Both the position numbers and the translations under genes were made by a program. The notes below the pieces were generated by a model that was given only the letters and a program-made list of their open reading frames with translations, had not been told where the DNA came from and did no database searches. Shown here piece by piece: positions 52,938 through 61,157 of a stretch of 64,000 nt of DNA. The DNA lies in assembly GCF_006716745.1 (NCBI RefSeq), contig NZ_VFPP01000001.1, positions 8,505,386 through 8,569,385 on the forward strand, read 5' to 3'. Source of the DNA: Saccharothrix saharensis (GTDB lineage: Bacteria; Actinomycetota; Actinomycetes; Mycobacteriales; Pseudonocardiaceae). Positions within the stretch are counted from its first letter, which is position 1. Each line of letters starts with the position of its first letter.

Positions 52938-54083
52938 GTGCGCATCCTCTTCTCCAGCCTCGGCTTGTACGGGCACACGTTCCCCCTGCTACCGCTCGCC
53001 GTCGCCGCGCGGGAGCTCGGCCACGACGTCGACTACTTCACCGGCAAGCTCTTCGCCGACGTCCTGGCCGCGCACGGCATCGGGCACGTCGAGGGCGGCA
53101 TGTCGCCGCGCAAGGCGTTCGAGTCCGCCATCGCGGACACCACGCCCCGGACGCCGAGCGACGTCGCCGTCGAACGGGTCGCGTTCACGTTCGCCTCGGT
53201 GCTGCCACGCGCCTTCGCCACCGGGCTCGCGCCGGTCCTCGCCGAGCGCGAGCCCGACCTGGTCGTGCACGAGTTCGGCAACCCGGGCGCGGGTCTGGCC
53301 GCGAAGGTCGCGGGCGTGCCCGCGCTGTGCCACTCGTACGGGCGGATGTGGCAGGAGCCCGACTTCGCCGAACCCGCGCGCGACTACCTCACCGCCCTCG
53401 GCGCGGAGCTGGGTGTCGAGGTGCCCCGGACGGACTCCATGGCGCTGGGCCACCCGTACCTCGACATCTGCCCGCCTTCGGTGCAGAACCCGGCGTTCCT
53501 GGCCTCGTCGGCGCACCGCATCCCGTTGCGGCCGGTGGCGTTCGCCGCACCGGGCGAGCTGCCGACGTGGGTCGTGGAGCACCGGGAGCCGTTGGTGTAC
53601 CTGACGTTGGGGACGGCGTTCAGCGAGGCGGCGTTGTTGCGGACCGCCATCGACGGGCTGGCGGTGCTGGGCGCGAGGGTGCTCGTGTCCGCCGGGCGGA
53701 AGGTCGACCCGGCGGTGCTGAGCGACCTGCCGGACAACGTCGTGGTGCTGCCGTGGCTGCGCCAGGGCGACCTGCTGCCCCACGCCGACCTCGTGGTCCA
53801 CCACGGCGGCGCGGGCACCACGATGGGCACGTTCGGCGCGGGCGTGCCGCACCTCGTCCTGCCGCAGGCCGCCGACCAGTTCAACAACGCCGAGGTGGTG
53901 ACCGAGGCCGGGCTGGGCGACCACCTGCTGCCCGAGGACGTGACCGCCGAGGCGATCACGACCAAGGCGCGGCGGCTGCTGACCGACGAGGCCGTGCGCG
54001 ACGCGGCCCGCGCGATGGCCGCCGAGGTGGCCGCGATGCCGTCACCGCACGACGTGGCCCGCACCCTGCCGGACTACGCCTGA
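52938..54083 (+). CDS. MGT-family glycosyltransferase (381 aa)
   Basis: GT-B fold: RILFSSLGLYGHTFPLLPLA at the N-terminus, and the donor motif HADLVVHHGGAGTTMGTFGA (HHGGAGT) typical of UDP/dTDP-sugar glycosyltransferases. VYLTLGTAFSEAALL is the nucleotide-sugar contact region. The GTG start lies 117 bp after the hydrolase, so it may have its own promoter. It is distinct from the first MGT gene in sequence. Two such enzymes suggest two sugars, or one biosynthetic and one protective activity. Confidence 0.9.
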   Translation: MRILFSSLGLYGHTFPLLPLAVAARELGHDVDYFTGKLFADVLAAHGIGHVEGGMSPRKAFESAIADTTPRTPSDVAVERVAFTFASVLPRAFATGLAPVLAEREPDLVVHEFGNPGAGLAAKVAGVPALCHSYGRMWQEPDFAEPARDYLTALGAELGVEVPRTDSMALGHPYLDICPPSVQNPAFLASSAHRIPLRPVAFAAPGELPTWVVEHREPLVYLTLGTAFSEAALLRTAIDGLAVLGARVLVSAGRKVDPAVLSDLPDNVVVLPWLRQGDLLPHADLVVHHGGAGTTMGTFGAGVPHLVLPQAADQFNNAEVVTEAGLGDHLLPEDVTAEAITTKARRLLTDEAVRDAARAMAAEVAAMPSPHDVARTLPDYA

Positions 54084-54181
54084 CCGACCGGCCGCGCCCG
54101 GGCGGCACCGCTTCGACCGGTCCGTCCCGTCGACCGTGCCGCGGTCCGGAACACCATCGGCACACCGTTCCCACCGTCAGG

Positions 54182-54778
54182 TCAGGGCAGAACCATCGCC
54201 AGCACGTAGCGGGCTGGTGCGGGTCCCGGACAGCGCCACCGGGAGTTGCCCCAGAGCCGGAAGCGCAGGCAGTCGCCGGCCTGCGCTTCGTGCACCGTGC
54301 CGTCGACGGTGAGTTCCACCGCGCCTTCCAGGATCCAGGCGTGGTGCTCCAGGCCCGGCACGGGGGAGCCCTCGTAGGCGATGTCCGCACCGGGGCGCAG
54401 GGTCACCTCGATGACTTCGCCGCGCAGCCCGGCCGAGGGCGGCGACACGGACCTGCGGGTGATCCCGGCGTCCTCGTCCCGCCACACGGCCTGCCGGTCG
54501 GCGCGCACCAGCGGTGACGCCGCCGGTTCCACCTCGGCCAGCAACCGCGACATCGTCAGCTCGTAGGTCGCGCACAGCTTGGCCAGCAGTGCCGTGGTGG
54601 GGCTGATCTCGGCGCGTTCGAGCCGGGACAGCGTCGACCGGCTGACACCCGCCCGGTGGGCCAGCTCGTCCAGCGACCACGCCCGTTCGGTGCGCAGCTC
54701 GGCGAGCCGGGCGGCCAGGCGCAGCTCCAGCGGGTCGCCGTGGTCGCCGTGGTCGGCGCCACCTTCAAGGTGTCCCAT
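54182..54778 (-). CDS. XRE-cupin transcriptional regulator (198 aa)
   Basis: Helix-turn-helix of the XRE type (LAELRTERAWSLDELAHRAG, then SRSTLSRLERAEISPTTALL) followed by a cupin domain (IEVTLRPGADIAYEGSPVPG, LEHHAWILEGAVELTVDG). This is the usual form of a small-molecule- or acetylation-related repressor. The ATG starts inside the 37-bp palindrome, and only 21 bp separate it from the divergent GNAT gene, so it is probably leaderless. It likely represses itself and the GNAT gene. Confidence 0.9.
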   Translation of the reverse strand: MGHLEGGADHGDHGDPLELRLAARLAELRTERAWSLDELAHRAGVSRSTLSRLERAEISPTTALLAKLCATYELTMSRLLAEVEPAASPLVRADRQAVWRDEDAGITRRSVSPPSAGLRGEVIEVTLRPGADIAYEGSPVPGLEHHAWILEGAVELTVDGTVHEAQAGDCLRFRLWGNSRWRCPGPAPARYVLAMVLP

Positions 54779-54807
54779 ATCAGGGATAGTATCCCGAATA
54801 TGGGACA
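54771..54807. promoter_or_regulatory. 37-bp palindromic operator with overlapping divergent promoters
   Basis: Two 18-bp arms match at 16 positions around one central base. Outer arms are TGTCCCATAT and ATATGGGACA; inner arms are GGGATA and TATCCC. TAGTAT (plus strand, 54787-54792) and TACTAT (minus strand, same bases) are -10-like boxes 7-8 nt from the two ATGs, so both genes would be leaderless. It is the likely XRE operator. Confidence 0.7.
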
Positions 54808-55324
54808 CCAGGACCCGCTGCGGGGCCCGTCAGCCGGGCTCGTGCTGACGATCGAACCCGACGACCTCACCCGCCGGCCGGTCCGGGACCTGATCACCGA
54901 GCACCTCGCCGACATGTACGCGACCTCGCCCGCCGAGGGCGTGCACGCCCTGGACCACGTGGAACTGCGCGAACCGGGGGTGTCGTTCTGGACGGCGTGG
55001 AGCGAGGGCGTGCTGCTCGGGTGTGGCGCGTTGAAGGAACTGTCCCCGGTCGAGGGCGAGGTCAAGGCGATGCGGACCCGGCCGGAGGCCCGTGGCCGCG
55101 GCGTGGCCGCGCGCCTGCTGGCGTTCCTGGTCGAGCAGGCCCGCGGACGCGGCTACCGCAGGCTCAACCTGGAGACCGGCACCCAGGACTTCTTCGCCCC
55201 GGCCCGCCGCCTCTACGCCCGCCACGGCTTCGTGCCGTGCCCACCGTTCGCCGACTACCGCCCGGACCCGACGAGCGAGTTCATGACGCTCGACCTCACC
55301 ACCTCCCCGTCCGCGCAAGCCTGA
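54800..55324 (+). CDS. GNAT-family acetyltransferase (174 aa)
   Basis: Acetyl-CoA-dependent N-acetyltransferase: VSFWTAWSEGVLLGCGALKE, then VKAMRTRPEARGRGVAARLL with the RGRGVA acetyl-CoA P-loop, and GYRRLNLETGTQDFFAPARR. It resembles the PhnO/PatZ-like small GNATs. The ATG at the palindrome (leaderless) is chosen; an in-frame GTG at 54842, where the domain begins, is an alternative. It is controlled by the adjacent XRE regulator. The substrate is unknown; there is no strong tie to either cluster. Confidence 0.88.
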   Translation: MGHQDPLRGPSAGLVLTIEPDDLTRRPVRDLITEHLADMYATSPAEGVHALDHVELREPGVSFWTAWSEGVLLGCGALKELSPVEGEVKAMRTRPEARGRGVAARLLAFLVEQARGRGYRRLNLETGTQDFFAPARRLYARHGFVPCPPFADYRPDPTSEFMTLDLTTSPSAQA

Positions 55325-55875
55325 CACCGGCGCGGAGGTGAACGCCCTGCGTGCCCGTCGGTGACCTGCTCGGGTTCGGGACGCGGCACTCGACCTGGTC
55401 CACCGTTCCGCCGACGGCGAGGTCGAGGCGGTCGTCGCGGCCCGCCCGCCGGCGTCGACCTCACCGCCGGCCGCCCGTTCAGGAGCGGTCGCGCGCCGAA
55501 CACCGTGACGTGGTGGCCGAGGTGGTGCGCCGCCACCACCCGGAGGCGGTCGTCCTCGTCGGCATCGCGGTCGGCCACGCCAGGCCCGCGGCGGACCTCC
55601 CGCACGGCGGCTGCACCACCGTCGGCGGCGTCGGACGCCGGGTTCTCGCCGACTGCGCCTGACGGGCCGGTCGGGATCGGCTCCGCCGTTTCCAGGTCAC
55701 CGCGGCGAACGTGATGAGCGCGGCGATCCCCGCGGCCACGAGCGGCCGGGCCGCGACCTCGCCGGGGTTCGACAGCGCCAGACCGACGACCACCGCGATG
55801 GTGTCCACCACGGCCGGCGCGCGCACCCACACCCGGAACCGTGGCGCTGGAGCAGCCGGCTCGGCCGATCGCCGT

Positions 55876-55896
55876 AACAAACCGCTTGACAGGTTT
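55876..55896. repeat. Operator-like repeat, copy 1
   Basis: Direct copy of the unit AACAAACCGCTTGA(C/T)AGGTTT, with the inner inverted repeat AAACC...GGTTT (8-nt spacer). It lies 77 bp before copy 2. Confidence 0.55.
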
Positions 55897-55951
55897 AGTG
55901 ACCACGCGATGAATCTGCTCTGAACAGGCATGACACCTGGTTCTTGCGTCA

Positions 55952-55977
55952 AAACAAACCGCTTGATAGGTTTGTTT
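55952..55977. promoter_or_regulatory. Operator-like palindrome, copy 2, upstream of the Dap operon
   Basis: Perfect 9-bp arms AAACAAACC and GGTTTGTTT around GCTTGATA. It shares 20 of 21 bases with copy 1. It is the probable binding site of a regulator of the diaminopropionate operon, whose first ATG is ~87 bp downstream. The cognate regulator is not in the window. Confidence 0.6.
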
Positions 55978-56063
55978 CCAGTAGTCCTGGTGGCTCGCCA
56001 CCGAGGACGGATGCGGTCCTCCCGTGCGGGTTCGGGACCGGAACCCGTGGAGACGGAGAAGTG

Positions 56064-57044
56064 ATGATCTTCCGACAACCACACGAGATGGTCACTGACG
56101 ACGTGTTCCTCGACCTGGAGGGGTTGGTCGGTGGAAGCGACGTGTTCCTCAAGCTGGAAGGGATGAACCCCGCCGGCTCCATCAAGCTCAAACCGGCCGT
56201 CGCGATGGTCGAGGACGCCGAACGCCGCGGCGTGCTGTGGCCGGGCGGCCGGATGATCGAGTCCTCGTCCGGCAGCCTCGGCATCGCGCTGGCGATGATC
56301 GCGGCGAGCAAGGGCTACTCGTTCACGTGCGTGGTCGACCCCAACGTCTCCCCGCAGAGCCTGGACGTCATCCGGGCGCTCGGCGCGGAGGTCGTCCGGG
56401 TGGACCGGCGCGACGCCAACGGCGGCTACCTCGGCACGCGCATCGCGGCCGTGCGGGAACGGCTCGACCGGGACCCGGAACTGGTGTGGCTCAACCAGTA
56501 CGCCAACCCCGCCAACCCGCACGCCCACGCCACCGGCACCGCGACCTCGATCCTGCGCGAGATCGGTCGGGTCGACTACCTGTTCGTCGGCGCCGGCACG
56601 ACCGGCACGCTCATGGGTTGCGTGCGCCACTTCCGGACGTTCTCCCCGTCGACGCGCATCGTGGCGGTCGACTCGGTCGGCTCGGTGACGTTCGACGCGC
56701 CGCCCGGGCCGCGGTACATCCCCGGCCTCGGCGCCAGTCGCAAACCGGAGATCCTGCGCCCGGGCTCGGTGGACACCGTCGTGCTGGTGTCCGAAGTGGA
56801 CGCCGTGCGGACCTGTCGCCACCTGGCCGGCCGGTACGGGCTGCTGGCCGGCGGCTCGACGGGTTCGATCGTCGCGGCGGTCATGCAGACCGACGTACCG
56901 CCGGGCTCGCGCGTGGTGGCCCTGTCCCCGGACCTGGGCGACCGCTACGTGCAGACCGTCTACAACGACGACTGGGCCGCCGCCACCTACGGCCCCGACG
57001 CCCTGTTGCCGCTCGTGCCCGGTGTGGACCGGGTTGCCGTCTGA
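56064..57044 (+). CDS. sbnA: SbnA-like PLP synthase for 2,3-diaminopropionate (326 aa)
   Basis: Cysteine-synthase-family fold type II PLP enzyme. The Lys loop is FLKLEGMNPAGSIKLKPAVA, where the SIKLK motif is SbnA-like rather than OASS-like. The substrate loop is MIESSSGSLGIALAM and the PLP-phosphate loop is GAGTTGTLMG. SbnA condenses O-phosphoserine with glutamate to N-(1-amino-1-carboxyl-2-ethyl)-glutamate, the first step to L-Dap. The start has GGAGACGGAG upstream. It is the first gene of the right-hand operon and is followed by the SbnB-type gene after 26 bp. Confidence 0.92.
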   Translation: MIFRQPHEMVTDDVFLDLEGLVGGSDVFLKLEGMNPAGSIKLKPAVAMVEDAERRGVLWPGGRMIESSSGSLGIALAMIAASKGYSFTCVVDPNVSPQSLDVIRALGAEVVRVDRRDANGGYLGTRIAAVRERLDRDPELVWLNQYANPANPHAHATGTATSILREIGRVDYLFVGAGTTGTLMGCVRHFRTFSPSTRIVAVDSVGSVTFDAPPGPRYIPGLGASRKPEILRPGSVDTVVLVSEVDAVRTCRHLAGRYGLLAGGSTGSIVAAVMQTDVPPGSRVVALSPDLGDRYVQTVYNDDWAAATYGPDALLPLVPGVDRVAV

Positions 57045-57070
57045 CCACCACACTCCCCGAAGGACGACCC

Positions 57071-58078
57071 GTGTTCGACTTCGACCTCGTGCGCGGACCG
57101 GTGATCCGCGCCCTCATCGCCGAAGACCGCCGGGCGATCGCCGACGTCGTGCGCTCCGCCTACCTCGAGCACCACGCCGGCCTCTCGGTCAACCCGCGCA
57201 GCTACTTCCTGCGCTTCCCCGACAAGCCCTCCGCGCGGATCATCGCCCTGCCCGCCTACCTCGGCGGCGAGCACGACGTCGCGGGCATCAAGTGGATCGG
57301 CAGCTTCCCGGAGAACATCGAGCGCAACGTGCCGCGCGCGTCGGCCGTGCTCGTCCTCAACGACTACGCCACCGGCTACCCGTTCGCGTTGCTGGAGGCG
57401 TCGCAGATCAGTGCCGCGCGCACCGCGGCGTCCGCCGTGCTGGGCGCGGAGCAGCTCACCGGTGGCCAGGTCGCCGACCGGGTGCTGATCGTCGGTGCGG
57501 GCGTCCTGGCGCGCACCACCGCCGACTTCTTCGCCGCCGGCGGCTGGAAGTTCGGCGACGTCGCCGTCCACGACAAGGTCCCCGGCCACGCCGCGGCGCT
57601 GGCCGGTCACGTCGAGCGGCTGGGCTACCCGGCGCGGGTCGCGCCCGACGTCCGAGCGGAGCTGCGCACCGCCGACCTGGTCGTGTTCCTGACCACGGCC
57701 GCCGAGCCGTGGGTCGTCGAGCCGGGCTCGCTGCGGCCCGGCCAGGTCGTGCTCAACATCTCGCTGCGGGACATCGGCCCGGAGCTCATCGCCGAGGCGC
57801 ACAACGTGGTCGACGACGTGGACCACTGCCTCAACGCCGGCACCTCGCCGCACCTGGCCCAGCAGCGCTACGGCCACACGGACTTCATCGACGGCACGCT
57901 CGCCCAGCTCCTCACCGGCGAGATCACCCTCGGCGCGGACAAGCCGCGGATCTTCTCGCCCTTCGGGCTCGGCGTGCTCGACCTCGCCGTCGGCAGGCAC
58001 CTGCACCGCGCCGCCGTCGACCGCGGTCTGGCCGACGCCGTCCCGGAGTTCTTCGGCGAAACCGAACGGTGGTCCTGA
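57071..58078 (+). CDS. sbnB: SbnB-like dehydrogenase for 2,3-diaminopropionate (335 aa)
   Basis: Ornithine-cyclodeaminase/mu-crystallin fold. Substrate region KWIGSFPENIERNVPRASAV, NAD-binding VLIVGAGVLARTTADFFAAG, and late LNISLRDIGPELIAEAHNVV. SbnB oxidatively splits the SbnA product to L-2,3-diaminopropionate plus 2-oxoglutarate. The start is a GTG with AAGGA upstream. Together with the SbnA-type gene it defines a Dap supply unit, as in staphyloferrin B, dapdiamide, zwittermicin-type and tuberactinomycin-type pathways. Confidence 0.92.
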   Translation: MFDFDLVRGPVIRALIAEDRRAIADVVRSAYLEHHAGLSVNPRSYFLRFPDKPSARIIALPAYLGGEHDVAGIKWIGSFPENIERNVPRASAVLVLNDYATGYPFALLEASQISAARTAASAVLGAEQLTGGQVADRVLIVGAGVLARTTADFFAAGGWKFGDVAVHDKVPGHAAALAGHVERLGYPARVAPDVRAELRTADLVVFLTTAAEPWVVEPGSLRPGQVVLNISLRDIGPELIAEAHNVVDDVDHCLNAGTSPHLAQQRYGHTDFIDGTLAQLLTGEITLGADKPRIFSPFGLGVLDLAVGRHLHRAAVDRGLADAVPEFFGETERWS

Positions 58079-58106
58079 GCAGCCCTCCCGAGCGGAAAGG
58101 CTCCCC

Positions 58107-59348
58107 GTGTTACCGACAACGCTGATCCACCATGAGGTGCCCGTCCGGGCGCCGCGCAACCTGGTCGAGCGCTACGCGCTCCGCTTCCCCTGGTACGGCC
58201 GCCTGCTCGACTCGCTGGGCGTGCGCCACAGCGACCGGCTCGCCGACCTGCCGCTGATGGACCAGGCCACCCTGGAGCACCACTACTACTCGTCCGACGA
58301 CCAACCGCCCGGCACGCACGCGTTCTTCACCTCCGGCACGTCCGGCGGCAGGCGCAAGCGGATCCTCTACGGCGTCGAGGACGAGAACGCCTACGTCGCG
58401 CAACGGCGCGCGTTGTTCGAGCGGTTCACCCGCGGCATCCCGGCGGGCTCGACGGCCGTGGCGGACCTGGGCACCGGTCACGCCGCCGCCTCCGCCCGCC
58501 GGATCTTCGAGGAGATGGGCTTCACCGCGCACGACATCGACTTCCGCGCGCCGCTGCCCGAGCACGTCGCCAAGCTCAACCGGTGGCAGCCGGACGTGCT
58601 GTTCACCATGCCGATGATCCTCGACCGGCTGGTGCGCTCGCCCGAACCGCTGCGGATCAGCCCACGCAGGATCATGGTCGTCGGCGACCTGGCGCCGGCG
58701 GCGTGGCGGGCCAACGCGGCCCGGCACTTCGGGTTGCGCCCCGAGGACGTGATGGACGTCTTCGGCAGCATCGAGATCGGCGCCATCGCCCACACGGACC
58801 CGGAAACCGGCCTCTACCACTTCCACGACCACATCATCGCGGAGGTCGTGCCGCCGCACGTGCTGCTGCCCGACCTCCCCGAACGGGACCTGCCGCCGGG
58901 CGACGGGGTGCTGCTGCTGACCTCGCTGACCCGGCCGAACTTCCCGGCGCTGCGCTACGTCACCGGCGACCTCGTCTCGGGCCTGCGGGTGATCGAGCAC
59001 CGCGGCCGCCCGGTGACCGCGTTCGACCGGGTCGAGGGCAGGCTGACCGGCGACTTCAAGCACGGTGAGCGGGTCAGCAGCCACGACCTGTGCGAGGCCG
59101 CGGCTTTGGTGTTCCCCGGCCGGGCGTTCGAGGTCGTCGACGACGGCGGGCTGCGCGTCCGCGTGGTCGCCGACCACGTCACCCCCGAGCAGGTGCGCGC
59201 CTTCCGCGCCGCGGTCGACGCCGCCGCGCCCGACGTCGCGACCATGGTCGCGTCCGGCCTCGTGCGCCCGATCGAGGTCGAGGCCATCCGCGCCGAGGCC
59301 ATGCGGTCCGGGGGTGCCAAGCGCCGCTTCCACCTCAAGGAGTCCTGA
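58107..59348 (+). CDS. PaaK/CapK-like AMP ligase (413 aa)
   Basis: A short ANL-superfamily ligase of the phenylacetate-CoA ligase type: P-loop AFFTSGTSGGRRKRIL, DVFGSIEIGAIAHTDPETGL, LRYVTGDLVSGLRVIEHRG and VEGRLTGDFKHGERVSSHDL. It starts with a GTG (GGAAAGG upstream). It presumably activates a carboxylic acid for coupling to Dap; DdaG, which activates fumarate in dapdiamide synthesis, is an analogous step. The acid cannot be deduced here. There is no carrier protein in the visible part of this operon, so a direct amide ligation is likely. Confidence 0.85.
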   Translation: MLPTTLIHHEVPVRAPRNLVERYALRFPWYGRLLDSLGVRHSDRLADLPLMDQATLEHHYYSSDDQPPGTHAFFTSGTSGGRRKRILYGVEDENAYVAQRRALFERFTRGIPAGSTAVADLGTGHAAASARRIFEEMGFTAHDIDFRAPLPEHVAKLNRWQPDVLFTMPMILDRLVRSPEPLRISPRRIMVVGDLAPAAWRANAARHFGLRPEDVMDVFGSIEIGAIAHTDPETGLYHFHDHIIAEVVPPHVLLPDLPERDLPPGDGVLLLTSLTRPNFPALRYVTGDLVSGLRVIEHRGRPVTAFDRVEGRLTGDFKHGERVSSHDLCEAAALVFPGRAFEVVDDGGLRVRVVADHVTPEQVRAFRAAVDAAAPDVATMVASGLVRPIEVEAIRAEAMRSGGAKRRFHLKES

Positions 59349-59350
59349 CC

Positions 59351-61144
59351 ATGTGCGGCATCGCGGGCACCACCGCGTTCGGGCGGTCCGCACCGGACCG
59401 GGAGTTCGTCGCCGCGGCCTGCGCGGCCATGCGCCACCGCGGGCCCGACGAGGACGGCACCCACCACGGCGCCGACGTCTCGCTCGGCATGTGCCGGCTG
59501 AAGGTCATCGGCCTGGTAGGCGGCTCGCAACCCGCCTACGGCGCGGACGAGCGGGTCGTGTGCGTCGTCAACGGCGAGATCTACAACCACCGGGCGCTGC
59601 GCGAGCTCCTGGCTCGCCGCGGCAGGCACGTGCGCGGCACGAGCGACGTCCACGTCATCCCCGCCCTGTACGAGGAGTTCGGGGACGCGTTCGTCGAGCA
59701 CCTGCACGGCATGTTCGCCATCGCCCTGCACGACGGCCGCCGGCGGCGGCTGCTGCTGGTCACCGACCGGGTCGGCAAGAAGCCGCTGTTCCACGCGCGG
59801 CCCGCGCCCGACACCGTCGCCTTCGCCTCCGAGCTGGCCGCGGTCCTGGAGCACAGCGGGATCGACCGCGAGATCGACCCGGTGGCGGTCGACCAGTACC
59901 TGTCCTACCGGGTGGTGCACTCACCCCGCACGATCTACCGCGGCGTGCGCAAGGTGCCGCCGGCGACGGTCCTGGTTTTCGAGGCCGACGGCTCGACGCA
60001 CGAGCGGCGGTACTGGTCCTTCCCGTACACCGGTGAGCTGGCCGACGTCGACGAGGACGAGGCCGTCGACCGGCTCGACGCCCTGCTCCGGCAGGCCGTG
60101 GCCGACCGGCTGGAGTCCGAGGTGCCGCTGGGCGCGATGCTCAGCGGCGGGCTGGACTCGAGCCTCGTGGTCGCGGTGGCCCGCCGCCTGCTCGGCCGGG
60201 AGCTGCACACGTTCTCCGTCGGCTTCGACCACCCGGCCTTCGACGAGTCGGCCGCCGCCGCGTTCGTCGCCGCGCACTTCGGCACCGTGCACCACACCCG
60301 GCGGCTCACCGCGGCCGACGCCCGGCGCACCGCCGACACGATCCTGCGGCACGTGGGGGAGCCGTTCGCGTTCCCCTCCGCCATCGCCTCGCACGCGATG
60401 TACGAGCTGGCGGCCCGGCAGGTCACGGTGGTGCTCACCGGCGACGGCTCGGACGAGGTGTTCGCGGGCTACAACCGGTACAAGCGCTTCCTCGCCGCAC
60501 CCGGCGGCGACCTCGCCGACCGCTACGAATCGGTCCTGGTCGACGGCGTGCCCACCCACCTGAAGAAGGTGCTGTACGGCCGCGGCCTGCTCGACCACCT
60601 GCCCGACTTCCCGGTCAACCACCTGCGGGAGCAGTTCGCGCGCACCCACCCGCGGGCGGAGGACCTGGACCGCGTCATGCACGTCGACTCCGGCGCGTGG
60701 CTGCTCGACGCCCAGCTGGTGAAGATCGACCGGATGTCCATGGCGCACTCGGTCGAGCCGCGCAGCCCGCTGCTCGACCACCGCCTGATCGACGTCGCGG
60801 CCCGCATCCCGGCCTCCCGGAAGCTGGTGGGCGGCAACGAGAAGGCGTTGCTGAAGAAGGTCGCCGCCCGGTACCTGCCCGACGAGGTGGTCAACCGGCG
60901 CAAGCAGGAGCTCGCCGTGCCGCTGGAGCGCTGGCTGGGCACCGAGCTGCGCGCCGACATCCAGTCGACCCTCCTCGCCGACAGCTCCCTGGACCGCGGC
61001 TACTTCAACCCCGACGCGCTGCGGGCGCTCGCCCTGGAGTTCCGCCCCGAGCACAGCTACGCGCTCTGGACGCTCCACATGCTCGAACGCTGGCACCGCC
61101 TGCACGTCGACCGCACCGATCTCGCACTGGAACCGGCTCACTGA
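59351..61144 (+). CDS. asnB: AsnB-type glutamine amidotransferase/synthetase (597 aa)
   Basis: N-terminal class II glutaminase with Cys1 after the initiator Met (MCGIAGTTAFGR) and RHRGPDEDGTHHGADVSLG; C-terminal ATP-PPi synthetase domain with GAMLSGGLDSSLVVAVARR. FLAAPGG and VEPRSPLLDHRLIDVAARIP complete the asparagine synthetase order, and the length is normal (~600 aa). All catalytic residues are present, so it should transfer glutamine-derived ammonia to an adenylated carboxylate. In dapdiamide assembly a related step turns a fumaroyl group into fumaramoyl. It starts 2 bp after the ligase stop. Confidence 0.9.
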   Translation: MCGIAGTTAFGRSAPDREFVAAACAAMRHRGPDEDGTHHGADVSLGMCRLKVIGLVGGSQPAYGADERVVCVVNGEIYNHRALRELLARRGRHVRGTSDVHVIPALYEEFGDAFVEHLHGMFAIALHDGRRRRLLLVTDRVGKKPLFHARPAPDTVAFASELAAVLEHSGIDREIDPVAVDQYLSYRVVHSPRTIYRGVRKVPPATVLVFEADGSTHERRYWSFPYTGELADVDEDEAVDRLDALLRQAVADRLESEVPLGAMLSGGLDSSLVVAVARRLLGRELHTFSVGFDHPAFDESAAAAFVAAHFGTVHHTRRLTAADARRTADTILRHVGEPFAFPSAIASHAMYELAARQVTVVLTGDGSDEVFAGYNRYKRFLAAPGGDLADRYESVLVDGVPTHLKKVLYGRGLLDHLPDFPVNHLREQFARTHPRAEDLDRVMHVDSGAWLLDAQLVKIDRMSMAHSVEPRSPLLDHRLIDVAARIPASRKLVGGNEKALLKKVAARYLPDEVVNRRKQELAVPLERWLGTELRADIQSTLLADSSLDRGYFNPDALRALALEFRPEHSYALWTLHMLERWHRLHVDRTDLALEPAH

Positions 61145-61157
61145 GATTGAGGAGACC

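Larger units (their letters stand above)
55325..56063. other. Gene-poor region with possible remnants
   Basis: About 740 bp with no firm gene. On the minus strand a frame from about 55931 to 55479 encodes two hydrophobic stretches (VVDTIAVVVGLALSN and VAAGIAALITFAAV), then loses coding character; it may be a decayed small membrane protein. On the plus strand near 55510-55660, AEVVRRHHPEAVVLVGIAVGH followed by LPHGG resembles the end of an S66 (LD-carboxypeptidase) peptidase, again without a proper start. Two operator-like repeats (55876-55896 and 55952-55977) are the only solid features. Confidence 0.45.

Noticed and set aside
20774-54083. Assigning the cluster to nocardicin or a glycopeptide because of HmaS/Hmo/HpgT
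   Set aside because: No modular NRPS, no cross-linking P450s, no MbtH protein and no halogenase are present; only precursor genes are shared.
55510-55662. S66 LD-carboxypeptidase gene
   Set aside because: Only the last ~50 residues look related and no start or catalytic region is found; at most a remnant.
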